Source: JBEAOO01 sp041164825 (GTDB lineage: Bacteria; Pseudomonadota; Gammaproteobacteria; Burkholderiales; Burkholderiaceae_C). Taken from it: 21,669 nt of DNA. Under the pieces are notes generated by a model, which was not told where the DNA came from, did not search any database, and saw only the letters and a program-made list of their open reading frames with translations. The stretch's first letter is position 1, and the number at the start of each line of letters is the position of its first letter. The position numbers were made by a program, and so were the translations under genes. The stretch spans positions 1-21,669 of the forward strand of contig JBEAOO010000321.1 of assembly GCA_041164825.1 (NCBI GenBank). The letters are read 5' to 3'. Below, piece by piece: positions 15,419-21,669 of the stretch.

Positions 15419-16501
15419 ATGCCCACCACGACCGCATCCCCGCCCCTGAACGTGGGCCTGCTCGGCTACGGCTTTGCCGGCCAAACCTTCCATGCGCCGC
15501 TGATCCAGGCCGCGCCCGGCCTGCGCCTGGCCGCCGTGGCCAGCGGCCAGCCCGAGCGCGTGCAGGCCGACTGGCCCGGCGTGGCCGTGCTGCCCACGCC
15601 GCAAGCGCTGATGGCGCGCGCTGACATCGATCTCGTGGTGGTGGCCACGCCCAACGACAGCCACGCGCCGCTGGCCGAGGCCGCGCTGCGCGCTGGCAAA
15701 CACGTGGTGGTCGACAAGCCTTTCACGCTGGATGTGGCGCAGGCCGAAGCGCTGGCAGCGCTGGCCACCGCGCAACAACGCGTGCTCAGCGTGTTCCACA
15801 ACCGGCGCTGGGACGGCGATTTTTTGACCGTGCAACAACTGCTCGCCACGGGTGAGCTGGGCCGCGTGCGCTTGGCCGAGTTCCACTTCGACCGCTTCCG
15901 CCCGCTGGTGCGCCAGCGCTGGCGCGAGAGCGCCGCACTCGGTGGTGGCCTGTGGTTTGACCTCGGCCCGCACCTGCTCGACCAGGCCTTGCAACTTTGG
16001 GGCTGGCCCGATGCGATCCGCACCGAACTCAGCACGCACCGCGATGGCGCCGTGGCCGACGATGCGTTCGACACCGCGTTGCACTACGACCAGGGCCCAC
16101 ACGCCGGCCTGCGCGTGCGCCTGGCCGCCAGCCAACTCACCGCGCTGGCGCGGCCGCGCTTTGCGCTGCACGGCACGCGTGGCAGTTTTGTGAAACATGG
16201 CCTCGACACGCAAGAAGACGCGCTGCGCGCTGGCGCCCGCCCCACCTGGCCCGCGCAGGCCGATTGGGGCGTGGACCCCTGCCCGGGACGCTTGTGTGTG
16301 CCCGAGAGCAGCGTGCCCGAAGGCGAGTTCCACCCCGGCGAAGCGGGCAACTACATGCGCTACTACGCCGCCGTGGCCGAGGCGCTGCGCGGCACCGGCC
16401 CCAACCCAGTCCCGCCCCCCCAAGCCATCGATGTGATGCGCTTGATCGAGCTCGGCCGCCACAGCCACGCCGAGCGGCGCGCGCTGCCGACCGCACGCTG
16501 A
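15419..16501 (+). CDS. Gfo/Idh/MocA-family oxidoreductase, YdgJ-like
   Basis: The 360-aa product starts 4 bp after the kinase stop codon, so the two are probably cotranscribed. The Rossmann motif GLLGYGFAG lies at residues 13-21. VVVATPNDSHAPLAEAALRAGKHVVVDKPF carries the usual EKP-type Lys as DKP. VFHNRRWDGDF and GGGLWFDLGPHLLDQAL complete the substrate-side signatures. These match E. coli YdgJ and related scyllo-inositol/sugar dehydrogenases that use NAD(P). The exact substrate is unknown. The kinase-oxidoreductase link is positional only. Confidence 0.9.
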   Translation: MPTTTASPPLNVGLLGYGFAGQTFHAPLIQAAPGLRLAAVASGQPERVQADWPGVAVLPTPQALMARADIDLVVVATPNDSHAPLAEAALRAGKHVVVDKPFTLDVAQAEALAALATAQQRVLSVFHNRRWDGDFLTVQQLLATGELGRVRLAEFHFDRFRPLVRQRWRESAALGGGLWFDLGPHLLDQALQLWGWPDAIRTELSTHRDGAVADDAFDTALHYDQGPHAGLRVRLAASQLTALARPRFALHGTRGSFVKHGLDTQEDALRAGARPTWPAQADWGVDPCPGRLCVPESSVPEGEFHPGEAGNYMRYYAAVAEALRGTGPNPVPPPQAIDVMRLIELGRHSHAERRALPTAR

Positions 16502-16586
16502 AACGCTGAGGCCCCGGGCACGCGACACCCAAGAGATCAAGGGCCGTTGTGAGCAAAGGCACCGCCAAGTCGGCAGGCCGCAGGAG

Positions 16587-16890
16587 CGTTCTCAGCACCG
16601 AGGCGAACCGGATGGCAAGGCAGGCGCTCGGAGCGCTGCGCCGCATTCACTTTGCTCCGTGTCCTCCGCCGGCCTGCGGCCGGCTCCCCCTTGACCTGCG
16701 CAAAGCGAATGCGGCACAGCGCTCCCCCAGCCGACGGAGGCATGCCACCTGTATGCATGCCTCGGTGGTGGCGGGGCGGTGATGGGCCGTGACGATTTGC
16801 GGAGGTAAAGGAGGAGGGTCCGCGAAGCGGGCCCGGGGGACACGCAGCAAATCGTCACGGCCCATCGCTGCCCTCGCACCGAACGTCAAG
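16587..16890 (+). repeat. Dispersed hairpin-rich element, copy A
   Basis: This fills most of the 501-bp gap 16502-17002. It is homologous to 21300-21669: both start CGTT-TC-GCA--GAGGC-AA and share a core around GACCTGCGCAAAGCGAA and GCGGCACAGCGC. The visible structure in order is: a 24-nt arm pair 16632-16655/16700-16723 (22 of 24 paired); an inner 7-bp hairpin 16668-16674/16678-16684 with TGC loop; a 9-bp hairpin 16737-16745/16755-16763; and a long stem 16773-16800/16847-16874. In the long stem the inner 20 bp are perfect and the outer 8 bp contain only Watson-Crick or G-T pairs. A further hairpin (about 16817-16835, GAA loop) sits inside it. No convincing ORF is present. Boundaries are approximate. 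Confidence 0.85.
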
Positions 16891-16973
16891 CACCACGCGC
16901 GCAACGCTTGAACGGCCCACGGCATCAAGCCCAGAGCGGCAACACGCAGAGAACCAAACCGCACGGCCATCGC

Positions 16974-16996
16974 AAACTGGTGCGTTCAAGCACCAG
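16974..16996 (-). terminator. Possible terminator after the mutarotase gene
   Basis: A 7-bp perfect stem (16977-16983 with 16990-16996) has a 6-nt loop. On the minus strand it is followed by TTTG. It begins 6 bp after the mutarotase stop. The T-tract is short, so the call is tentative. Confidence 0.4.
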
Positions 16997-17002
16997 CCCA
17001 CA

Positions 17003-17887
17003 TCAAGCCCCGCCCGGCGACTCCACCACCAGCGACTGCCGGCCCACCCATTCCTCACCGGCGGGCAACTGCACCGGCGTGCCAATCACGGCCGCTTCCA
17101 CGCACAGCATGTGGCGCCAGCCGTCGGGCGGCATGTCGCTCAACTGCGCGCATTTTTCGGCGCCGGGGTTCCAGGTCACCACGTCGGTGAAGCCTTCGCT
17201 GTGCACCATCAGGTGACGGTTGCCGTCTTCCAGCATCACCGGGCGACGGGCATTGAAGTAGATGCGGTCGAGCTCACCCTCGGGCTGCACCTCTTCGCGG
17301 TTGTCGATCTGCTCGGTGCCACGCGCTTGGTCGATGTAGCGCAGGCGGTGCAGGCCGGTGAGCGTGCAGTTCGACGCCTGCTTCACCCGCAAATAGGTGT
17401 GCAGCGCGGCGGCGAAGCTCAGCGGGGCCTCGCCCGTATTGATCACGGCCAGCTCCATGTCGAGCCGGTTGCCGCTCACACGCAACGTCAACTCCAGCTC
17501 AAACGGGTGCGGCCACAGCGCTCGCGTGGCCTCGCTGTCGGCCAGGCCGAGCACGGCCATGGCGTCGTCGCGGCCGGTGTGTTGTTGCAGCACCTGCCAG
17601 CGGCGATCACGCGCAAAGCCGTGGCGCGGCAGCGGGCCTTGGGGGCCGAACTGCGGAAAAATCACCGGCACCCCGCCACGCACCGCCGTGCCGTCGGCAA
17701 ACACCGCGCGGTCCGACAAATAAATCTGCTCGCGGCCATCGGGCGTGGCCCAGCTCAGCAACTGCCCGCCATGCAGCAACACGGTGGCGCTGGCGCCATC
17801 GGGCGACTGCAAGCGCAGCGCGGGCTGGCCCGCCACGTCAATCAAAGCGGGCGCAGCACCCGCGGCAGGAGTGGCGGCGTCGCTCAT
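17003..17887 (-). CDS. D-hexose-6-phosphate mutarotase (YeaD-like aldose epimerase)
   Basis: From ATG 17887 the product is 294 aa, as expected for the glucose-6-phosphate 1-epimerase family. These enzymes interconvert alpha and beta anomers of hexose 6-phosphates. GGVPVIFPQFGPQGPLPRHGFARDRRW carries the catalytic His89. ALHTYLRV holds the second conserved His. CVEAAV near residue 264 supplies the likely catalytic Glu. The start overlaps the stop of the upstream 90-aa gene as ATGA, suggesting translational coupling. The frame is open further upstream to 18169, but that part is a shadow of the 90-aa gene. Confidence 0.9.
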   Translation of the reverse strand: MSDAATPAAGAAPALIDVAGQPALRLQSPDGASATVLLHGGQLLSWATPDGREQIYLSDRAVFADGTAVRGGVPVIFPQFGPQGPLPRHGFARDRRWQVLQQHTGRDDAMAVLGLADSEATRALWPHPFELELTLRVSGNRLDMELAVINTGEAPLSFAAALHTYLRVKQASNCTLTGLHRLRYIDQARGTEQIDNREEVQPEGELDRIYFNARRPVMLEDGNRHLMVHSEGFTDVVTWNPGAEKCAQLSDMPPDGWRHMLCVEAAVIGTPVQLPAGEEWVGRQSLVVESPGGA

Positions 17888-18156
17888 TTCAGCGCAGCAC
17901 CCAGCAGCTCGCTCACCAGGCCGTTGATGCCGCCAGGATGGGCGCTGGCGCGCTCGCTCAACTGGCTCACCTGTTCGGCCGGCAGCTTGCAGGCAAACGG
18001 CACCAAACCGGCAGCGGCATCGCGACGGCGCTGTTCGCGTTTGTCGAGCACTTCGGTGGCGGCGTCGCCAAAGCGGCCGGGCACGGCCACGGTTTTCATC
18101 TGGGCGCGCACCTTCAGCGCCACTTGCTTGGCCAGATCGGTTCGTTTCATGGACAT
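17884..18156 (-). CDS. Conserved-looking 90-aa protein of unknown function
   Basis: The product is MSMKRTDLAKQVALKV, then a basic, Ala/Arg-rich helical middle (EVLDKREQRRRDAAAG), then LVPFACKLPAEQVSQLSERASAH and a C-terminal LVSELLGAALK. It has no signal peptide or transmembrane segment and is probably helical, with one Cys. I do not recognise a named domain. The ATGA overlap with the mutarotase gene argues that it is real and functionally linked. A second in-frame ATG two codons on (18150) is an alternative start. Confidence 0.7.
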   Translation of the reverse strand: MSMKRTDLAKQVALKVRAQMKTVAVPGRFGDAATEVLDKREQRRRDAAAGLVPFACKLPAEQVSQLSERASAHPGGINGLVSELLGAALK

Positions 18157-18266
18157 GGCGGCATCTCACTTCGCATCAAAACGCGCATTGTCGCCCGGGC
18201 CGCCCGATCCAGTGCGCGCCATCGCCCTCTGGTCTAATCCCGGCTCCGCTTTCCACCGAGAACACC

Positions 18267-18827
18267 ATGGCGCTCAAGGCCACCATCCACAAAGCCCAGC
18301 TGCAGATCGCCGACATGGACCGCAACGTCTACGCCGACCACAGCGTGACCATTGCCCGCCACCCCTCGGAGACCGACGAGCGCATGATGGTGCGGCTGCT
18401 GGCCCTGGCCCTGAACCTGCCCGCCGACGACCTGCGCGGCACGCTGGAGCTGGCCAAAAGCCTGTGGGACGTGGAAGAGCCCGACCTCTGGCACAAGGAC
18501 TACACCGGGCAGATCCTGCACTGGATCGACGTCGGCCAGCCCGACGACAAGCGCATGATGAAGGCCAGCCCGCGCACCGAAAAACTCACCGTCTACACCT
18601 TCACCCACAGCTCGCCCATCTGGTGGGCGGGCGTGGTCAACAAGGTGAGCCGCGCGCGCAACCTCACCGTGTGGCTGATCCCGGCCGAAGACAGCCAGGC
18701 GCTGGGCGCCCTGGCGCAGCGCAGCATGCAGCTGCAAATCACGGTGCAAGACGGCACGGTTTACGTGGGCGACGGAACGCAATCGGTGGAAGTGCATCTC
18801 ACTGCTTTGACCAACGCGGCGGTGTGA
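18267..18827 (+). CDS. YaeQ family protein
   Basis: The 186-aa product matches YaeQ in length and throughout. MALKATIHKAQLQIADMDRNVYADHSVTIARHPSETDERMMVRLLALAL, EPDLWHKDYTGQI, and IDVGQPDDKRMMKAS are hallmark segments. YaeQ has a PD-(D/E)XK-like fold, but its biochemical role is unsettled. E. coli YaeQ was once proposed to compensate for loss of the elongation protein RfaH. GAGAA lies just before the ATG. It is divergent from the mutarotase pair with a 110-bp gap that should hold both promoters. Confidence 0.92.
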   Translation: MALKATIHKAQLQIADMDRNVYADHSVTIARHPSETDERMMVRLLALALNLPADDLRGTLELAKSLWDVEEPDLWHKDYTGQILHWIDVGQPDDKRMMKASPRTEKLTVYTFTHSSPIWWAGVVNKVSRARNLTVWLIPAEDSQALGALAQRSMQLQITVQDGTVYVGDGTQSVEVHLTALTNAAV

Positions 18828-18837
18828 TCTCGCCGAT

Positions 18838-18879
18838 CCGTTGTCCATGACCCGTTGTCCAGGGCCCGTTGTCCAGGGC
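18838..18879. repeat. Tandem 14-bp repeat, three units
   Basis: CCGTTGTCCA plus four bases is repeated at 18838-18851, 18852-18865 and 18866-18879. Units 2 and 3 are identical and unit 1 differs at three positions. It sits between the YaeQ stop and the GNAT start at 18889. Because 14 is not a multiple of three, unit changes would shift any frame crossing it. Confidence 0.9.
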
Positions 18880-18888
18880 CCGTCAAAC

Positions 18889-19170
18889 ATGACCAGCAGC
18901 ATCCCGATCACCCACAACGCAGCCGCCTCGCGCTTTGAATGCACCGTGGACGGACACCTCAGCGTGGCCGACTACCAGTTGCACGATGGCGTGATGCTGA
19001 TGACGCACACCGGCGTGCCCGCCGCACTGCAAGGCCGTGGCATGGCCGCCGCCTTGGTGGCCGAGGCGATCGCCCACGCCCGCGCCCAAGGGTTGAAGGT
19101 GAAGCCGCTGTGCTCCTATGTGGACGTGTGGATGCGCCGCCACCCCGAGTCCCTCGATTTGCTGGCCTGA
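18889..19170 (+). CDS. Small GNAT-like N-acetyltransferase (YjdJ type)
   Basis: The 93-aa product is a minimal acetyl-CoA-binding domain. ASRFECTVDGHLSVADYQLHDGVMLMTHTGVPAALQGRGMAAALVAEAIAHARAQGLKVKPLCSYVDVWMRRHPE includes the QGRGMA pyrophosphate-binding loop and the C-S-Y-V segment. This is the GCN5-related family seen in E. coli YjdJ. The acceptor is unknown. ATG 18889 is preferred because the upstream in-frame starts (TTG 18841, ATG 18847) would translate the 14-bp repeat. It lies 18 bp upstream of the oligopeptidase gene, probably in one transcript with YaeQ. Confidence 0.85.
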   Translation: MTSSIPITHNAAASRFECTVDGHLSVADYQLHDGVMLMTHTGVPAALQGRGMAAALVAEAIAHARAQGLKVKPLCSYVDVWMRRHPESLDLLA

Positions 19171-19188
19171 AAAATCACCCCACCTGCC

Positions 19189-21279
19189 ATGACCGACACC
19201 CACTCGCCAACCACCGCAGCCGACGCCAACGACCCCTACCTCTGGCTCGAAGCGGTGGACAGCGCCGAGGCCTTGGCCTGGGTGCGCCAGCAGAACGCAC
19301 TGACCGAAAAAGCGCTCACCGAGAGCCACGACTTTGTCTCACTGCGCCAAGACTTGCTGGCGGTGTTGAATGCGCAAGACCGCATCCCGTCGGTGACGCG
19401 CCGGGGCGAATGGTTCTACAACCTCTGGCAAGACGCCGCCCACCCGCGCGGCCTGTGGCGGCGCACGCCGCTGGCCAGCTACAGCGCGCCCGAGCCCGCG
19501 TGGGACACCGTGCTCGACCTCGACGCGCTGGGTGCGGCCGAGGGCGAAAACTGGGTCTGGGCCGGCGCCACCACGCTGCCGCCCACGCACCAGCGCTGCC
19601 TGATCTCGCTCTCGCGTGGCGGGGCCGATGCCCATGTGGTGCGCGAGTTCGACACCGTCAGCCAGCAATTCGTGGTCGATGGTTTTGTGCTGCCCGAGGC
19701 CAAAAGCTCGGTCGACTGGATCGACGCCGACACGCTCTACGTGGCCACTGATTTTGGCCCCGGTTCGATGACCGAATCGGGCTACGCCCGCATCGTCAAG
19801 CGCTGGTCGCGCGGCACGCCGCTGAGCGCGGCGGTGACCGTGTTTGAGGGCGAGGTGAGCGATGTCTGGGCGGGGGTGAGCGTGGACGACACGCCGGGTT
19901 TTGAGCGCACCTTCTTTTTGCGCGCGCTCGATTTCTACCGCAAAAAAACCTGGCTGCAGCAACCCGGCGGCGCGCTGCTGGCGCTCGATGTGCCCGACGA
20001 CGCCGACGTTGATTTCTTCCGCGACACCTTGCTGCTGCAACTGCGCAGCGACTGGAGGCCGGCCGGCGTCACCTACCCCTCGGGCGCCCTGCTGGCCACC
20101 GATGCTGCGGCCTACCTCGCCGGCGAGCGCAATATGCAAGTGGTTTTTGCGCCCACGGCCACGCGCTCGTTGGCCGGCATGAGCACCACGCGCGACCACC
20201 TGCTGCTGAGCGTGCTCGACAACGTGGTGGGGCAGATGGAGCTGTGGCGCAAACAAGGCAGCACCTTCATCGGCGGCCCCGTGCCCGCCCCCGGCCCGGG
20301 CACGCTCGGCCTGGGCGCGCTGCACGACCCGCACACGCCGAACGACCCGTTGGCCGAGGCCTACTTTCTCAGCTACACCGACTTCCTCACGCCCGACTCG
20401 CTGGCGCTGTGCGACACCGCCCGCCCCGTGCCCGCGCTGGACGACAAAGCCGCCTGGATCAAATCGCGCCGCCCGCAGTTTGACGCCCGCGGCATGCAGG
20501 TCAGCCAACACCACGCGCGCTCGGCCGATGGCACGGCCGTGCCCTACTTCGTGGTCTCGCCGCCGCAGGATGGCGTGGCCACCCCTCGCCCCACGCTGCT
20601 CTACGGCTACGGCGGCTTCGAGGTGTCGTTGGAGCCCTGGTACTCGGGCACCCAAGGCCGCGCCTGGAGCTCGCACGGCGGCGTCTGGGTGGTGGCCAAC
20701 CTGCGTGGCGGCGGCGAGTTTGGCCCGGCCTGGCATCAGGCCGCCACGGGGGCCGGCAAACAGCGTTGCTTCGATGATTTTCATGCCGTGGCCGAAGACC
20801 TGATCGCCCGAGGCATCACCACGCCCGCCCAGCTCGGCATCATGGGCGGCAGCAACGGCGGCCTGCTGGTGGGCGCGGCCTTCACACAACGGCCTGACTT
20901 GTTTGGCGCGGTGGTGTGCCAGGTGCCGCTGCTCGACATGAAGCGCTACCACCTGCTGCTGGCCGGTGCCTCGTGGATGGCCGAGTATGGCGACCCCGAT
21001 GTGGCCGAAGACTGGGCCGCCATCCAACGCTACAGCCCGTACCACAACCTGCACCCAGGCCGCCGCTACCCCAAGGTGCTGTTCACCACCTCCACGCGCG
21101 ACGACCGCGTGCACCCCGCCCACGCCCGCAAGATGGCCGCCCGCATGATCGAACAAGGCCACCCGCTGCTCTACTGGGAAAACATCGAAGGCGGCCACGG
21201 CGGCGCGGCCGACAACGGCCAGCGCGCGCACCTGCAAGCGCTGGAGTTCAGCTACCTGTGGCAGCAACTGGGCGGCTGA
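19189..21279 (+). CDS. Prolyl oligopeptidase family serine peptidase (S9)
   Basis: The 696-aa product has the usual two-part structure: an N-terminal beta-propeller (about residues 60-400) and a C-terminal alpha/beta hydrolase. It opens with DPYLWLEAVDSAEALAWVRQQN, a typical S9A start. The triad is Ser555 in GGSNGG, Asp638 or Asp639 in TRDDRV, and His670 in EGGHGG. LYGYGGFEVSLEPWYS and ANLRGGGEFGPAWHQAA are also signature segments. There is no signal peptide, so it is presumably cytoplasmic and cleaves short peptides after Pro or, as an oligopeptidase B relative, basic residues. Residues for strict specificity were not checked. No strong SD is seen. Confidence 0.93.
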   Translation: MTDTHSPTTAADANDPYLWLEAVDSAEALAWVRQQNALTEKALTESHDFVSLRQDLLAVLNAQDRIPSVTRRGEWFYNLWQDAAHPRGLWRRTPLASYSAPEPAWDTVLDLDALGAAEGENWVWAGATTLPPTHQRCLISLSRGGADAHVVREFDTVSQQFVVDGFVLPEAKSSVDWIDADTLYVATDFGPGSMTESGYARIVKRWSRGTPLSAAVTVFEGEVSDVWAGVSVDDTPGFERTFFLRALDFYRKKTWLQQPGGALLALDVPDDADVDFFRDTLLLQLRSDWRPAGVTYPSGALLATDAAAYLAGERNMQVVFAPTATRSLAGMSTTRDHLLLSVLDNVVGQMELWRKQGSTFIGGPVPAPGPGTLGLGALHDPHTPNDPLAEAYFLSYTDFLTPDSLALCDTARPVPALDDKAAWIKSRRPQFDARGMQVSQHHARSADGTAVPYFVVSPPQDGVATPRPTLLYGYGGFEVSLEPWYSGTQGRAWSSHGGVWVVANLRGGGEFGPAWHQAATGAGKQRCFDDFHAVAEDLIARGITTPAQLGIMGGSNGGLLVGAAFTQRPDLFGAVVCQVPLLDMKRYHLLLAGASWMAEYGDPDVAEDWAAIQRYSPYHNLHPGRRYPKVLFTTSTRDDRVHPAHARKMAARMIEQGHPLLYWENIEGGHGGAADNGQRAHLQALEFSYLWQQLGG

Positions 21280-21299
21280 AGCGCGGGCGGCAGATGGGC

Positions 21300-21669
21300 C
21301 GTTTTCGGCATTGAGGCAAACGCATCCCGTGGCCGGCGCCTGGAGCGCCGTGCCGCCCTCGCTTGGCTCCGTGCCCGGGCCAGAAGCCCGTGCCTTCGCC
21401 AGGCACAAACAGTCCTCAGGACTGTTTGTGCCTGGGCTCAGCCCCCGCTGGCCTGCGGCCGGCTCCCCCCTTGACCTGCGCAAAGCGAAGGCGGCACAGC
21501 GCCCCCCACAAGCAGTGTTTGCATGCCACGTGGCCGCATGCCACGGTGATGGCGGGGCGGTGATGGGCCGGGGCGATGTGCGGAGGTCAAAGGGGAATGG
21601 ACCGACCGAAGGGAGGGCCAGGAGGACACGGAGCACATCGCCCCGGCCCATCGCCGCCCTCACACCGAT
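21300..21669 (+). repeat. Dispersed hairpin-rich element, copy B (cut by window end)
   Basis: It occupies almost the whole region after the oligopeptidase gene. The order of parts matches copy A: a 24-nt arm pair 21344-21367/21480-21503 (20 of 24 paired), an inner hairpin 21447-21453/21457-21463 with TGC loop and one T-G wobble, and a long stem 21554-21581/21633-21660 with the inner 20 bp perfect. It has an extra segment of about 66 bp (21369-21446) with a 17-bp perfect hairpin. Sequence differences from copy A within the inner 20-bp stem occur only as paired compensations. No credible ORF is present. Confidence 0.85.
21399..21435. repeat. 17-bp perfect hairpin inside copy B
   Basis: 21399-21415 and 21419-21435 are perfect reverse complements around a TCA loop. 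The hairpin is absent from copy A at the equivalent place, where only about 12 bp separate the flanking arms. No T-tract follows, so it is not a clear intrinsic terminator even though it lies 120 bp after the oligopeptidase stop. Confidence 0.9.

Noticed and set aside
12673..15429. Very long (918 codons) open frame antisense to the hybrid kinase
   Set aside because: It is a high-GC shadow of the kinase gene, rich in His/Gln/Ala without recognisable domains.
16587..16890. Copy A as an insertion sequence
   Set aside because: No transposase ORF, clear terminal inverted repeats or target-site duplication could be found. A non-autonomous element remains possible.
19339..21663. 774-codon antisense frame running from the oligopeptidase gene into copy B
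   Set aside because: It is a shadow frame. The part over copy B is translated hairpin DNA, which may be misannotated as protein in genomes carrying this repeat.

Overview
The window reads as chromosomal DNA of a high-GC betaproteobacterium, most likely Burkholderiales/Comamonadaceae. Support comes from the strong GC3 bias and from the housekeeping families present (RluA, Tim44-like protein, DUF3149, VF530, YaeQ, the YbcJ-like S4 protein, YeaD-like mutarotase). Genus assignment is inference. No tRNA, rRNA, CRISPR array, prophage or transposase gene was seen.

Layout. 1-1319: a degenerate copy of a dispersed repeat, then a solitary TIR-domain gene on the minus strand whose leader carries a hexanucleotide microsatellite. 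1320-4476: rluA, then a PAS-GGDEF-EAL protein that overlaps a stand-alone BLUF blue-light sensor by 4 bp, a probable light-to-c-di-GMP module. 4668-6476: an exported Tim44-like protein, a UUCG-loop terminator and an SDR oxidoreductase. 6498-9146: two small membrane proteins, a VF530 protein, a class I methyltransferase and a 2OG-Fe dioxygenase. 9407-11970: an outer-membrane beta-barrel protein with a clear terminator, an S4 RNA-binding protein, a luciferase-like flavin oxidoreductase and a secreted Arg/Asp/Gly-rich protein. 12311-16501: a cold-shock protein with a long leader, a multi-PAS hybrid histidine kinase and a YdgJ-like Gfo/Idh/MocA oxidoreductase. 17003-21279: a mutarotase overlapping a 90-aa gene, YaeQ, a small GNAT-like protein and a prolyl oligopeptidase.

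The most unusual structure is non-coding. Intergenic regions 16587-16890 and 21300-21669 hold two homologous copies of an element of about 300 to at least 370 bp built from nested hairpins; a third, eroded copy lies at 1-85. In the main 28-bp stem, the 20-bp perfect core differs between the two full copies at three positions per arm, and all of these form compensatory pairs (T-A/G-C, A-T/G-C, T-A/G-C). Non-canonical pairs in the outer stem are G-U when read as plus-strand RNA. This suggests a structured RNA or a hairpin-type mobile repeat. The other main points of interest are the split BLUF/c-di-GMP module and the repeat-tuned TIR gene.
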